64,000 bases of DNA. It comes from Cricetomys ansorgei. Taxonomy: Eukaryota; Chordata; Mammalia; Rodentia; Nesomyidae. Every line of letters begins with the position of its first letter. Positions within the stretch are counted from its first letter, which is position 1. Shown piece after piece: positions 1 to 12,454 of this stretch. Below the pieces are notes generated by a model. That model made no database searches and was not told the origin of the DNA. It was given only the letters and a program-made list of their open reading frames with translations. Location of the stretch: NCBI GenBank assembly GCA_026225945.1, contig JAMJFZ010000181.1, positions 3,534,001 through 3,598,000 on the forward strand. Reading direction: 5' to 3'. A program made the translations under genes and the position numbers.

Positions 1-2317
1 TCTGTTAGAGGCTCTGAACTCTTAAGGTCAATAAATGTCTAAAACGAATTTGTAGTAATTATACTTTTGCTTTGCATGCCTGTGTTGCTTCCAAGAGATG
101 AGTCAGTTTTTGACACACTTGATTTTCCGTTTGATCTTCATACTTACTGAAATAGTTCAAGGTCCCCATGGATCTGTGAAAGTTAGTTTCTAAAACAAAG
201 GAGCCATCCCTTGTATTTCTGAAACTTCCCTGAAAGAATGAAAATATTATTTTCATGTGTGTTTATGGGTCTGTCTGTGGATGTGTGACTGTCACTGCAG
301 GTGTCTGAGGCCAACAGAGTGGTTTCCCCAGGACCGGGACTTAAAGGCTGTTGTGAGCCACTGTACATAGGTGTTGAAAACTGAACTCTGGCTCAGTACA
401 ACTGGGCTGTGTTTGAGCTTTCTCTCCTAGCAGAAATTTCAAGAATTCAGAATGTAGACTATTCATTTAATTAAGTTAATTATTTAAACCCATCCTCAAC
501 TCTTTTTGTAATCTAGTAGAACACTTGAATCCTTTTTCCAACATTAAAATTTAAAAAAAATCAAACAAAGAAACTAGACTTGAGATTTCATGACAACTGA
601 ATCTTGAGATAATAGGCCTCAGTAGTATAGTAATCTTTTTAACACTAATGACAGTCTGTCTTTTCCGAAATGATAGCAATACTATTTCCCATTCCACTCG
701 TACTTCTTATAACATATGATAGACGTTTTTCCCACTGGAAGTTTGGTGCTGTAGGAGATGGTTACTTCTCTGTTACATCTCTGTTACCTGTCATTAAATC
801 TAACAGTCCTGGTGACACACTATGTGAATACCAGAGCTAGGTTAAAAATGACAGTGTAGCTTATTCTTTGATCCCAGTAACTATGCAAGGATATTAAGTC
901 CAGAAGAGGAGAGCCTAAGTAGGTTTTCTGACTACTCACCACAGCCAGTACCCCACTTGATGACTAGCAGCAACCTGGAGACATCCAACTGACCAAGGCT
1001 TGGGATGATCCCACGTCTTGTCCTTCAAGTTACCTCTAGCATTTGAATTCTTGAATAAAGTCTGCACAATGTAAAGGTGAGGCAAACCATCATTCCTATG
1101 CTCTGTCCAAATTTTTGATGCATAGAAACTGGGATATAACAAAAATCTCCAGTAGATTTTGGGGAGATTTGTTGCTCAGCAACAGAAATTAGGAACAAAT
1201 TTGAGCTATGGGAATAGGGACCCAACTAAGCTAAACAACTCAGTAGGTGGCTCTGCTTGAATGGAAGAATGGAGATGGAAGGACACTAAGGAGACGGATC
1301 GTTAAAGCTTGGTAGTCCTTCAGGAAGAGCTAGATGAAGCCTGAATGACTTTAGAGTAAGTTAGCTTGGTGGAAGCACAAATGGTCACACTGAAGCCATT
1401 GGTTAGCAATACAAAGAAGGCATCAAACGTTTCTGAGAACTAGAAGTGAAGGAACCCCTGAAATCTAAGGATGAAAGTTTGGTAGCATTGGCGCCTGTGG
1501 TACATGGAAGTAGTAAGTGTATCTAATGAATTTTATGATCTAGTTAAAGTTCTTGCCAGGTAGCATATTGGGGATACCACTGGGCTTCTTCTTGGAGCTC
1601 ATGATAAAATATGACAGAAAGGAGAGACCTTGAAGAAAAGACTGTTAAATGCAAAGGGTCCACAATCCATTGCATTTTAAAATAACCCTTCTTGATTTTC
1701 ACCTCTTCAAATAGATAATTATATAATTTTCTAGCTGTATCCAACCCAGGACACTGTCAGAAAATTGTGATAAAAATAAAGCCAAGAGTCTGACTGGGTA
1801 ACCACTTCCTAAAGCCTCAGAAAGGTATATGATTGAGCTTCATAGACTTGGAACTCCGACACATACTAAAGCTGTGCCTAGATCTCTGAACTGACTGATA
1901 AGACTGATACCTGTCCAACCACACCAACCTTTTATCAGGTCCAAGTAGAGAGAAGCTCATGAGGTGATATCTATGCTTGGATGTGCAAAAATTTCATAGA
2001 ACATCTCACAGGAATTTTGATCACTTTCTTTTCATGAAAGGACCACTACCTGGACAAAAGGAAATAAGATATAAAAAAGAGAGGCATTTATCACGTCTTC
2101 ATCAAGGTCTACTAAAAGTAAACTATCATGAGTTTCACTAATGAGCAAGCTTATACACAAAGGACTGGCAATGTAGAGAGCAGACCTTGAAATTGTGGAA
2201 AAACATTACTCAGGACAAAGTACTGAGTTTAATGCAAGGAACAGACAAAATACATGTCAAGATGGATTTCAGAATTTCTATGAAAGAATGACTACTGTGT
2301 TTTTCCAATTTGCTTCT
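1..2317. other. Unassigned noncoding sequence
   Basis: AT-rich, CpG-poor sequence with stops in all six frames. No open frame exceeds about 70 codons, and no SINE, LINE or LTR consensus was recognised. No CpG island or promoter-like GC-rich segment is present. Old, unrecognisable repeats may be hidden here. Confidence 0.6.
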
Positions 2318-2345
2318 CAGTGTGTGCGTGTGTGTATGTGCGTGT
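2318..2345. repeat. Short imperfect (TG)n tract
   Basis: TG dinucleotides interrupted by C and A, immediately upstream of a rodent LTR-like repeat. Short and degenerate. Confidence 0.6.
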
Positions 2346-2367
2346 AAGTCAACATTGAACATTATCT

Positions 2368-2780
2368 TTATTCAAGATTTCTACAGCTATAGTAAATCAC
2401 CATGACCAAAATCAACTTGGGAAGGAAAGAGTTTATTCATCTTACAACTCTCAGATCACACTCCATCACTGAGATAAGTCAAGGCAGGAACAAAAGGCAG
2501 AAATATGGAGGCAGGAACTGAAGCAGATGCCATGGTGGAATGCTGCTTACTAGTTGCTCCAGATAGCTTGCTTAGCCCTCTTTCTTGTACCATACAGGAC
2601 CAAATACCCAGGAGTGGCACTACCCACAATATTCTAGGCCCCATATCATTCATTAATCAATAAAATGTCCTATAGACCTGTCTACAGCTCAATCTTATGG
2701 AGGCAGCTTCTCAATTAAGAGTCCCTCTTCTGAGTTATGTTCAGGTTTCTGTTAATTTGACAAGATCTAACCAGCACAGG
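2368..2780 (-). repeat. Rodent ~400-bp LTR-like interspersed repeat
   Basis: On the plus strand it begins near an ATCACCATGACC block, continues through 'GGAAGGAAAGAGTTTATTC', a region rich in GGCAGGAAC motifs and the 'GTGGCACTACCCACA' block, and ends at a TTAATTTGACAAGATCTAACC-type end. This is the reverse complement of a common rodent repeat whose sense strand ends with GGTCATGGTG...CAGCAA. The architecture (polyadenylation-like AATAAA region before the GGTCATGG end) resembles MaLR-type LTRs, but I do not assign a Repbase name. This copy appears nearly full length. Confidence 0.7.
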
Positions 2781-2794
2781 CATTTTCCTGGCTA

Positions 2795-3008
2795 TTCTCC
2801 ACCATATTTTTGAGATAGGACCTAAAATTGCTGAACTTACTTATCGCTTACTGATTTGGCTAGCCTGGCCGGTGAGTGAGCACTGGAGTTCCTTCTGCCT
2901 CTGTCTCCCTCTCAGTTACAGATACATGTGGGTACACCTGTTAGGGATGAGAAATCAGGCCCTCATTCTTGTGCCATAAGCACTCTATCAATTAAGCAGT
3001 GACACCAG
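2795..3008 (-). repeat. B3 (B2-superfamily) SINE
   Basis: Reads as the reverse complement of a B3 element: 'TTGAGATAGGACC', then the 'GATTTGGCTAGCCTGGCC' block, 'CTTCTGCCTCTGTCTCCC', and the tRNA-derived head in reverse ('CCATAAGCACTCTATCAATTAAGCAG'-like order, 2970-3000). Divergent, so an old insertion. Confidence 0.75.
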
Positions 3009-6000
3009 CATCTTTTCTCCCCTTCGAATGGAAGTTCAAGAGCTTTCTGTTTATATTCTGCTGCTATATCCAAGGTTTATATGGACAACTCTGCTCTATA
3101 AGCACATGCATAACCTATTCTAATCACGTTTCTCCATCTGTGAGGTATGGTCCTTTAAGGGATGCATTTAAGAAATCTTTGCTGAGGAATCATATGCAGC
3201 CTCACTTAGATGATTGTTACACACACTGAACCATTGCTGTAATAGAAATAAGCTTTGTAATTTTGATGGCAAAAATGATTTATGTATTTGAAGATGTGAA
3301 TTATTGTGGCCAGAGAAAACTATAGCAGATTGTCTTGTCCATGTAGGCTGTAGAAATCTCTCTCATCCTGTATGCTTTCCTACAGTGTGATACTGATACT
3401 CTTCCTTAGAACTTCGTTTGATTGAAGACATGATTACTGAAGCTAGGTTGCAGAAAAGGAATAGAGCTTGCTCTCTCTAGGATCTTGATCTTAGGATCTA
3501 CTATGGGTGCTGAAAAACAAACAAACATAAAAACTGCAAGGAGTAGTAAGTATTTGACAGCGAGTTCCAAGTGAATCCACAGCTGAGGTCCAGTCAACAG
3601 TGAGCAGCAAGCTTCAGTCTTATGAACAAATTAGTGCTTAGATGCCACTGGAAAGTCAGTTATTTCCGGCCTCAAATCTTTTAAGTGGGACCTGTCCTAC
3701 CCCTCTCCATCCCGAGCAGTGCAGAGCAGACACAAGCTGTGCTCCCTGTGCCTCCAGTAGAGTAGCTCACTCAGAAAACATGAGAGCGCATTGAAGGATT
3801 GCCATGGGTTTCAGCCACAAAGTTTAGGAGGTGGTTATGGAACTCTTAATGATAGTTATGTAAATGACTTATGAAATTAATGCTACTCTTAAAGCCCATA
3901 CTCTGTATTTACACAAATAACCTGTCCTTATTGTTACATATTGAAGAGAGTTTTGAAAAGAGTTTTCTTTAAATTGACCAGCATATAATGGTTCAGAAAA
4001 TATTCTTTGCTTTCAGTTGAACTTTCCATCGAAAAATTCATTCATTTGGTTTAGTTAATCAAAACACGTCCATTGAGGAGTCACTGTACATTATGCTAGA
4101 TTCCCAGGAACAGTGAAAACCAGATTAGTTATCTCTCCTTGCTACTGATTAACCTAGCGGGAGGATTTAGACACATAAATTCAGTAGTTTCAATGTGGTG
4201 AGTAATTTATACATTGAGTGCCACAATAGACAACATATAACACTGTGAGACCATGCACGAAGCACTAACACCATTGGGTCAGAAAGGGGGCTTTCTGAGT
4301 GGACTCATTCCCACAGGCTTGAGCTATTTTCTGTTCTGTAAATTTTATGAATCTATCTCCTCCTTCTACCCTTGGTGTCTTATTTCCTAGTGTCTTAAAA
4401 GGTGCACAGTGGAGATATTCTGGCCCTCCTACTGTCTTTGAAACCAAATACTCTGATTCACAATCAGCAAGCATTTGTAGCCATTTTCTCAGCATTATAC
4501 ACAGGCTATCCTATAGTGCTTTTACCTTTAGTGTTTGGAGATGCTTAGGAAGACATACATGGAGGCTACTTGCCATGTAGACACTCAAAATTAATAAGTC
4601 AAGTCAGGAAATGCTAAATAACGTGCATTTGATCTTTGTACTTTAATAAATAGACTTTCATTGCAAGTTTGATGTGATGCCTCATCTTCTGCAAAAAGCT
4701 ATCCTTTACTTCATTTCAAGTTTAGAGTTGCTTATTCCAGATGATGCACCAGATAGACTCTGCAAAGTAATTACATAGGCTCTGACGGAGTGTTGAGACA
4801 TTTGTGGATGTGATGGCAGTGTCCTGAATACACACAAAATGTCCTTAAAGTTGAGGTATAGGATCTAGGTGGGGCTAGTCCAGGGCCTCATAGGTGCCTT
4901 ATCTTGTGTATAGGGGGATGGTGGTTGGGGAACACCGAGAGCAAAGTCCTTTTTCTTTTTCCTGGTAAGAACTTAACTGTTACCTGAAAGATCATACCTA
5001 AATTATACCCCAAAGGTGAATAGAGTGAGATCTATCTTCATTGGCTTTTTGTAAGTGGAATTTATCTAATCGTACCTTTAATAAATCTAGATCAATGATG
5101 ACAAGAAAAAGATGTGTCTCTGGGATAGATGTTCCCCACAAATATTTCAAGTAATAAAGTCAGCCTAAAAGCCTTCTTCATCTTTCCTGGTTTCAGTGTC
5201 CACTGAGGGAGTGGAGAGATCTCTTGAGATTTTCTTGGTTTTGCTTAACCAGTTTGTTGGCCAGCCTTGTCCAGTCTTTAGAAATGTGACTTGAGGGCTT
5301 GACAGTAAAGGAGTATCAGCATGCAGACATATTCACAGCTGTACAGGGAACAAAGGGCTCAGGAAGTCAACTCAGGGTAGGAGTCGAGACAGCAGAGAAG
5401 AGAGTACTTACAGATATGGAAGATAATGCTATATGTTTGCATCTAAACACCATAAAATTATATCCACGGGCACACAGCACACCAGTAATAAATTGTCATG
5501 ACAAACAGTTGTTTATTATAAATTTTCAACTTTTTATTCAAATGCCTTCAGTTTCATTAACTTGAACATAAAGATAGGGACCCACAGCTGAAGATGAATA
5601 TTTCAATGTGAATCTTATGGACATAAAATAAATTTAGTGTTTTTACATTCCTATTAGCATATTTTAAGACCTGCCTCAGCAAAGTGCTTGCGTGGCAGTG
5701 AGCTGAACTCGCTGTAGCTTTTGATTTTCAGTTCATTTGAGGAAGCATGTGGGAATCCATCATAGAACTTTTCAAAAACTACAGGTAGAAGGAAAAATTT
5801 CTGGCTTGAACTTTGAAGAATTTTTGAGGGCTTGGTGTATTCCAATATGAACCTTGAGACATAGTATGCTATGATTTATCCCACAGATTTTAGTTTACAG
5901 AAATCCCTTTCCTGTTGTGTTTCTTCCACAACTATTTCCAATGAGCATCATTTGTTGGAGATCAGTGGATGATATTCTATTCTCTGCCTATATCCACTGG

Positions 6001-6094
6001 GCTATGTAGCTATAATTGCTGTACATTAAAAGGCTGATGAATGCTGGTCTTGACTTCTGTCCCCGTCATCATGCTGACCTCCAGATATTTGTTA
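3009..6094. other. Unassigned noncoding sequence
   Basis: About 3 kb with no repeat I could name and no credible coding frame (longest about 88 codons near 5.3 kb, without recognisable domain, splice context or codon bias). Base composition is uniformly AT-rich. Confidence 0.6.
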
Positions 6095-6305
6095 TATTTG
6101 ACATCCTGTACATTGACATCCATCAACATCTAAAATAGACTCTTGGTCCTCTAAGCACTCACAGCTCTCTTTTTCATGTTAATCAGTAACATCACTATTC
6201 AACTTCAACCCCCAGAGTTATCTTAACGGCCTTCCTTCCTTCCCCCCCCTGTAACTAGTTAATCCATCACACAATCCTATTAGATCTGCTTCAAATATAG
6301 CAGGT
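6095..6305 (+). repeat. L2 LINE fragment
   Basis: Resembles the L2 3' region: 'CATCTAAAATAGACTC', then AACCCCCAGAGTTATC, and 'AATCCATCACACAATCC' followed by 'TTAGATCTGCTTCAAATATA', in the L2 sense order. A pyrimidine run (CCTTCCTTCCTTCCCCCCCC) lies inside. L2 is an ancient mammal-wide non-LTR retrotransposon, so strong divergence is expected. Confidence 0.7.
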
Positions 6306-7190
6306 GAGCTATTGAGAATTATATTCAAATAATACATTGAAATATTAAGTAAACTGGAAAACATTTAAGTATTTTTTTAATTAAAAAATTAAGTTTTAAC
6401 ATTAAACTAAGAAGCTGAAGGCCTTCTCTCGGGTAATAGGAACTTAGCCTGGGATTCATGCCCTTGAACTGTCACAGAACCATCTGACTCCCACATAGCA
6501 AAGCAGAGGCATCTTCTAAGATGGGAACATGAGGCTTCCGGTTCTACGAAGATGGATTAGATGTGTTTCTTCACTAAAGACAATAACCTCTGAAGATGGT
6601 ATACATGAAACATACACAAATAAACTCTGAAATGTGGAGAGAGGAAGGCTGGCTGACATGGGAGCCCAGGACTCATGAAATGACATTGTGCAGAGTTTGT
6701 GGGTTTTTCTTTTGCATCAGACATCCTACGCTTGGAATTGAAAATATTAATAATTGGAAACGTCAACACTGACTCAAAACAAAACAAAACAGAAGGAAGC
6801 AAATGCCTTCTTATTCTGGCCAACAGACCTAGGAAAGGGCAACTGGCAGTGTGGATGGTTTTAGAAAGTAGTAATTTTATTTTACCCATACTCCTCAGAA
6901 ACTTTGTTATTCAAGCTAGCAGACTGGGGATTGTGTGGGAATCCGGACACCCATCTTAGCCAGATTGTGATGAAATGCCAGAATCTCTACCGTAGTGTTG
7001 ATGAAGAAGCCAAGTCAGGGCCATGACTCTCATCCCTGCCAGGGCTCAAAGCAGGACTTCTTCCTGAATCCAGTAGTAATGATATGATCTTTCCTTTTCA
7101 AGAGGCTTCAGATGGAATCATGCTTTATTTCAGTGCCCAGTAATAATTAGGACAAACAAAGACTAGAATCCTGTACAACTTCAAAATCAG
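6306..7190. other. Unassigned noncoding sequence
   Basis: No named repeat. The 110-codon minus-strand open frame at 6557-6889 overlaps an 86-codon plus-strand frame and has no recognisable domain; I treat both as chance. Confidence 0.55.
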
Positions 7191-7199
7191 TGGCGTTGC

Positions 7200-8115
7200 T
7201 TTAAACTAGTGAGGAAAACATGGACAAAGACTCAAATTGCCATTATGTAAAATCACTTAAAGAAAATAAATACTTTAGTAGAAAATAAAGCAGTGCACAA
7301 CTTGAACGATGGAAATCATACAACACTGATGGATGAAGACACTGAAATGAGATTTAAGTTAATGCAGAGACATGGTGTGTTTGTGGATTGACACACTCAG
7401 CATTGGTAAAGATGGCAATTCTCACAATACTATAAAGGTTTCACACATTCTCCACAAGGACCCACGTCTGGCTTAGGAAGAATATACGAAGTTATTTTAA
7501 ATACGTATATAAAGAATAATGGATCCCCAAATGGCTAAAGCAATTGAAAACGAATAAAATGAGAGAAACTTGCTTTTTTTACAGCTTACTGTGGCATTGA
7601 TTCAGTATCTATAATAATTAATGTTATATTGTATTAATGGAGGGGTAGACAAAAATCAGTGAAATAGAACAGAGTGAAACAAAATAAGTCCATAAACGTA
7701 CACATAATTGATGTTTGGATTAAGAGTAAAATAAATTTGATGGAGAAAGAATAACATTTTCAATCAATAATGGGAATAATTTTATAATTACACAATAATA
7801 TGTCTTAGACAAGGTGTTCTTTGGATTGGTATTGGTAATAAATTGGTATTAAAACATTATCCATAGAAAAAAACATTAGTACACTTAACCTCATCAAAGA
7901 ATAAACTTTTGTTCTGATAAAAACCTTGTGAAAAAGCTGAAAATATAAGATACAGATTGAGATGAAATAAATACAAATCATATGTTTTCTGGAAGTTAGT
8001 ATATAGATACATAAAGAACAAACTAGTATTACTTCTATATAAGAAGAGGATTAAATAGGTATGGAAAGCAACAGAAAGGATCCTTATGGTTCTGGAAATA
8101 TTCTATATTGTCTAT
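7200..8115 (+). repeat. Old L1 LINE, ORF2 3' half, decayed
   Basis: Successive blocks match the ORF2 C-terminal half of L1 in order: 'AAATGGCTAAAGCAATTGAA' (about 7528), 'AGTGAAATAGAACAGAGTG' (about 7659), 'TAACATTTTCAATCAATAAT' (about 7751), the AAAACATTAGTACAC...CTCATCAAAGAATAAAC region (7868-7906), and 'ACAAATCATATGTTTTCTGG' (about 7973). Stops and frameshifts are frequent, so no protein is encoded. The reverse-transcriptase part is not present. Divergence suggests an ancient L1 rather than a young rodent one. Confidence 0.85.
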
Positions 8116-8480
8116 TTCAATGTCTATACTCCATCTGATGCCTACCAAGTCCCCAAATGTGTTGGTCTTGCTTCCTCCCTCAGTTCCTCATTTCTAATGA
8201 ATGGAGTTGACCTCAGGGCCAGTGTACTTGTCATCTCCAGGGCCTAACATACACTTCCTGGATTTCCCTTGACCAGCTTTTTCATTTAATCTAAGCCTCT
8301 GTCCAAATGTCAACCTCTCAGACATCTCTCACTTTGGTCTGCCATAATGTCCCTGTCTGGAGTGAGTAGACATGCTTTGCATCTCCCCAGAAAAAGTCCT
8401 GTCAATAGATCCTGATCATCCTTCACTATCAATTTGTTCATTATTCTGAGCCCCAAATGAGTCAAATGCATCAAAATCCC
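8116..8480 (+). repeat. L2 LINE fragment
   Basis: Contains the L2 3' signature in sense order: 'TCTCCAGGGCCTAACATA', 'TTCATTTAATCTAAGCC' and 'CTGTCCAAATGTCAACCTCT' followed by a CAGACATCTCTC block. Directly abuts the 3' end of the preceding L1 remnant. Confidence 0.7.
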
Positions 8481-10440
8481 CAGTCGCGTAGCCTTCTGCT
8501 TCCTGAGGCTTATTTAGAATGAATAATTAGTAGTTTATTGTTTGTTTTTATAGGTAGAATGCAATGGCCATGTGTAAAAATATACCTTGCCTTCATCAGA
8601 ATTTAGCTTAGATCATAATATGGGATAGATATTCAGAAATGATTTCCTTAGAAGCTAATTCATCCCAGCAAAATTAGTACATGTAAAATATTACATTTAT
8701 ATATTATGGTATTGTATGAATGCTTCTATAGAAGTGTTCTGATTTTCACCTAGTATGTCTCCTCAAATATAAGAATATAAGTGAAGTCTAATTTCAGGAA
8801 ATGATGAAATGAACACATTAGAGTATGCTACTGGATGAGAGATGAAATGAGTTTTGGAAGAATAGACTTCTTTAGTATTTCTTGAGCTTTCTGATATTGA
8901 CTTGCCAAAATTGAACTACTGTATAAACCAAGGGTCTCCTGATGAAATGATCTCTCAGTCTGTGTTCCTTTCATTTTGTTTTACTTTCAAAAGGCCCTCT
9001 GGATATCTATCAAAACTACAAAGTAGAAATAGGTTGGCTTCATTTAACACTAAATCCTGCTGCAGAGGCCTTGCATCAAGGGGCTTGCCATTCTATATTC
9101 TTGGTATTTTAATAGTTTTTGCTGCTTCAAAACTTAGAGGTGTAGCTAGCTAAAGGCTTCCATTGTAAATCCCTCAAGACCTAATATCTTCAACATTAAA
9201 ACCTCATTGTAGCAGCCACAGGAATAAAAACTTTCTTTTATTCTTCTTCCCAAGACTTATGAAATCACAATGATTAAATCAGGAAGGCCTTTGGCAACAG
9301 ACACAGACTCCCTGGCTCTTTAACAGGGCAGAATTCCCTTCATTTGACTGACACTATCTTATGTGCTATTTGTACTTTCAAATTTAAAAGGCAAGAAGTG
9401 TTCTAATTTTCACTTAAATTTCAGAAGAATGAAAGAAAGCATAAAGTGTTTTCCTCTGAGGAAAAATGTCCATAAAAGGATAAATTGTCATTGCTTTAAC
9501 ATGGTTCCATTTTGATTATGAATATAGAAGCCTGTGGTACAGAAATTGCTATTTTCATATCGGCTTAGAGAAACTGCACATTTTACAGGTGAATTGGTTA
9601 TAGATTTTTGAAACAAAATGTGTATTTTTTGACATATGCCACAGGTGCTATGCCTAAAAGCTATTCCTCTTATTTTATTGATGTAATCCCCTTCTTGATG
9701 TTTGATATATTTTCTACTAGAAATGTTTTCTTTGTTGAATTATTGGTTCATAAATACAGCATTGGTTGTTTTGCGCAAAGTATTTGCTACCAACAATTAA
9801 GACTTTTTTTTTAATTTGTAGAAGAGTATTGTATGTCATCTTGGTTTAGATTTGTGTAGGAAATGCATTACTTACTCAATAGTTAGCATTCGATGTTTCC
9901 AAATATATGCTCTCTGTATCTTAGCTTAATTGAAGTTTGAAATAATTTGTGCATAATCAGCCAGGTCAAAATCCTTCTCTTCTTGATGCTGACTTGGGAT
10001 GACAGTGTCAGAGATTACTTAATAGCCTCCCAGAAGAGGAAGCTAGTAATTATATTTACATTGTAAGATCTATATGTCTCTATTTATTAAATTGACCTCT
10101 AACTCAAGTCCAAACATTATTAATGTCTTCCATGATAGCCTTCAGACTGTACATCTTCACTGGCATTCCTTTAGCTGGATTCACATTCTAGTGTTATTTA
10201 TTTTCAGTTTTGTGATTACAGTGTTTGCAGCTATATGCAATTTAATTGTCAAAACTTGACCATCGAATTCGTTATTGTGCAGTTCATCAGGCAATTTGTA
10301 AGTATTACCAGGAAAGGCATTCTAGCCCTGCAGAAACTCTCCTGAAGTTGAAATCTTCTCAGGAATATAAATGCTTATTTAGCCATATAAGAGGAAGCAT
10401 CATTGCATAGGGAGTCTCAGTACAAGACAACGGACTCAAG
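8481..10440. other. Unassigned noncoding sequence
   Basis: Repeat-free to my eye, AT-rich, without credible coding frames. The part 9200-9620 is low-complexity-free and could include conserved noncoding sequence, but nothing specific supports that. Confidence 0.5.
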
Positions 10441-10620
10441 AAGTTGCGGCAGTCAGGCATGGCAGTCCACTCATGTGACCCTAACACTCAGGAGGTAGAC
10501 AGGAGGAATGTTGCAAGTTGTCAACCATCCTGGTCTCCATAGTAAATTCCAGAACAGCAGAGCTGTATACTGAGACTCTGTCTCAGAACCAATAGAGAAA
10601 ACAATCATAACAACAAAGAT
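10441..10620 (+). repeat. B1 SINE, divergent
   Basis: Follows B1 order: GTCAGGCATGGCAGTCCAC (head), 'CTAACACTCAGGAGGTAGAC', 'CATCCTGGTCTCCATAGTA', 'CAGAGCTGTATACTGAGAC', 'TCTGTCTCAGAAC', then an A-rich tail with ACAACAA. B1 is the 7SL-RNA-derived rodent SINE; this copy is old (PB1D-like divergence). Confidence 0.85.
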
Positions 10621-10759
10621 TGGTGGAAATAAAATTATCGCTTAGTAAACAATGCTCAGAATGTTGTGTTCTATTGTAGCAGAAGTGTGAAATATTTTCT
10701 TAGATGTCAAATTGAAGAACAATAGAGAAAGGAAGAACAGGGTACAAATGATCTGGGGG

Positions 10760-11230
10760 TGGTTTGGAAAATGAGGGGACTTTAATTAGGGAAGAGGGAG
10801 GGATATAAATAAAGAATGAAGGTAAAATAACAGTAATGATAGCTTCAAAAGTCATAAGGATTCATACTATTAACTCTCTACCTAACAATCTCTCTCCATA
10901 TATGCAAGCCTGTGTATACATATATAGCTTAAATGAAAAATTTCTGTCTACGCTGACAATGGTTCCCCCAAGAGCTATAGACCATCTAAGAGGGCATGAG
11001 AAGCCCTCTTTTGTGTTGTTGTCAGGGTTGTTCAAGAGATTCCCAAATATTATGGACTACTATTATTGTCCTCAGTTGCTCCCCAGAGATGGAAAGTAAG
11101 TCCACATTGCTGAAGACCCCCACAAATTTTGAACACAGGACTCAGAGGACTTGCTTGAAGGCCTCCTTCCTAAGGACTAGCTTCCACAGTTCCAAGAGGT
11201 ACTATGCAGGCTTCCAACAAAGGGAAACAC
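10760..11230 (+). repeat. Unnamed rodent interspersed repeat, copy 1
   Basis: Begins with a purine-rich 'GGGAAGAGGGAGGGATATAA' block and includes 'CATAAGGATTCATACTATTA', 'CAGAGATGGAAAGTAAGTCC', 'GAACACAGGACTCAGAGGAC' and 'CCACAGTTCCAAGAGGTACT'. The last block also occurs, diverged, at about 33650 and 55720 in this window, so the segment is repetitive. I recognise the type as common in rodents but cannot name it; an L1-associated or LTR origin are both possible. The two overlapping open frames here (87 and 96 codons) are part of the repeat. Confidence 0.55.
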
Positions 11231-11540
11231 GTGTATTCTCTAAAGAATCCTATTTGATAATTGAACGTGCTTTGTCTTTAATATAAAAGGGTGTTTATAT
11301 CATCTGTGTGAGTGAGACCTGAGTTTTGCATCCACAATAGAACATTGACTACATAGTAGACTTCAAAAAATCGACCAGGGTCTATACCTGACTCTAGGAT
11401 TGTCTGTACACAGGGGCTCAATGATAAAATGTGATATGACCTTGAAAGTACCTCCTTCTTAACTAAATCGTAACAAATTGGGTGCAAAATATTGAAACAA
11501 GTATCCATGGAAAAATGATACTTATTTCAGTAATCAAAAA

Positions 11541-11571
11541 GTTCCTTCCCTTCCCTTCCCTTCCCTTCCTT
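11541..11571. repeat. (TTCCC)n microsatellite
   Basis: Five-base unit TTCCC repeated about five times with a slightly imperfect end. Confidence 0.9.
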
Positions 11572-11594
11572 GTATTACCCTTCAATAGCTAGGT

Positions 11595-11792
11595 TGAGAA
11601 AGATTTTATTTACTATTTATTTTTCTTTCATATAGTCCAGACTATCCTCAGACTCACTATGTGACTGAGGATGACTTTGAACTTCTGATTCTCTTGCCTA
11701 GAGTGTACCACCACACAGGATAACCCAGGATTTCCTGCATGCTAGGCAAGTGCTCTACCAGATCACCCACACACTCAGCCTATGAGAAGGGA
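11595..11792 (-). repeat. B4/ID_B1-type SINE
   Basis: Plus strand shows a T-rich start, the B1-like blocks 'CTCAGACTCACTATGTGAC' and 'CTTTGAACTTCTGATTCTC' in reverse orientation, then the ID/tRNA-like end 'CATGCTAGGCAAGTGCTCTA' and 'CACACACTCAGCC'. The fusion of a B1-like body with an ID-like end is diagnostic of the B4/ID_B1 group. Confidence 0.8.
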
Positions 11793-12082
11793 GTTTTTTA
11801 AAACCTTCCTGCTTATCTCACTGTGTCCTTTTTCTGACTTCATAGGCTCTTCTCTGTGATTAGGGAAACCAGAGGACAGAGATTTTATTCCTTATTATTT
11901 CTGTATTCTTTTCATTTGAAGTCTTTCCTCTTGATTCCTGATTTCTACTATTAGAAAGCAAGATATTCATCATCTCATTAGAATGTTAGTCATGGCTTAT
12001 GCATGGGATTAGAAAAAGCTTCTGGTGGACTGCAAATCACACCTGAGCTTTCTTGCTAGCTTGCTGCATTACTTGGGTAGTT
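11793..12082. other. Unassigned noncoding sequence
   Basis: No recognised repeat between the B4-type SINE and the solo LTR. Confidence 0.5.
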
Positions 12083-12424
12083 TGTCCTTGTGGTAAGCAG
12101 ACTTCTGGACGCTGGCTTGAAACACAAAGCATCCCACCTTTTAAAAAGATCTGTTTCTGCTCTGGTCTTAATGGACAGAGTACAGACAAGGTCAGATAGC
12201 CCGAAGCTGGTCAGTTCTGGGAAACTGCCTTTCAACTAACTTCCTTATTGCTTCCTCATTTCACGTTTCCACCCCTATAGTTTAGAGAAATCTCACAGTA
12301 TTTCCTTATCGCTCTGAGGCCCGTGACACTAATATTTCTTAACTCACTGGATAGACCAGTTCACCTGAATTACCTCAGATACCTGCTTACGCATCCCCTG
12401 CTCTTCTCCCCACTTCAAAAATCG

Positions 12425-12431
12425 TATAAAT
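12425..12431 (+). promoter_or_regulatory. LTR TATA box
   Basis: TATAAAT inside the solo LTR, placed just upstream of the AATAAA signal as in a compact U3/R boundary. It is a potential promoter in the + direction; activity cannot be judged from sequence. Confidence 0.6.
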
Positions 12432-12448
12432 ACTGGTACTATGTGTTC

Positions 12449-12454
12449 AATAAA
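12449..12454 (+). terminator. LTR polyadenylation signal
   Basis: Canonical AATAAA in the R region of the solo LTR, 18 bp after the TATA box. It could terminate transcripts running in the + direction. Confidence 0.6.
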
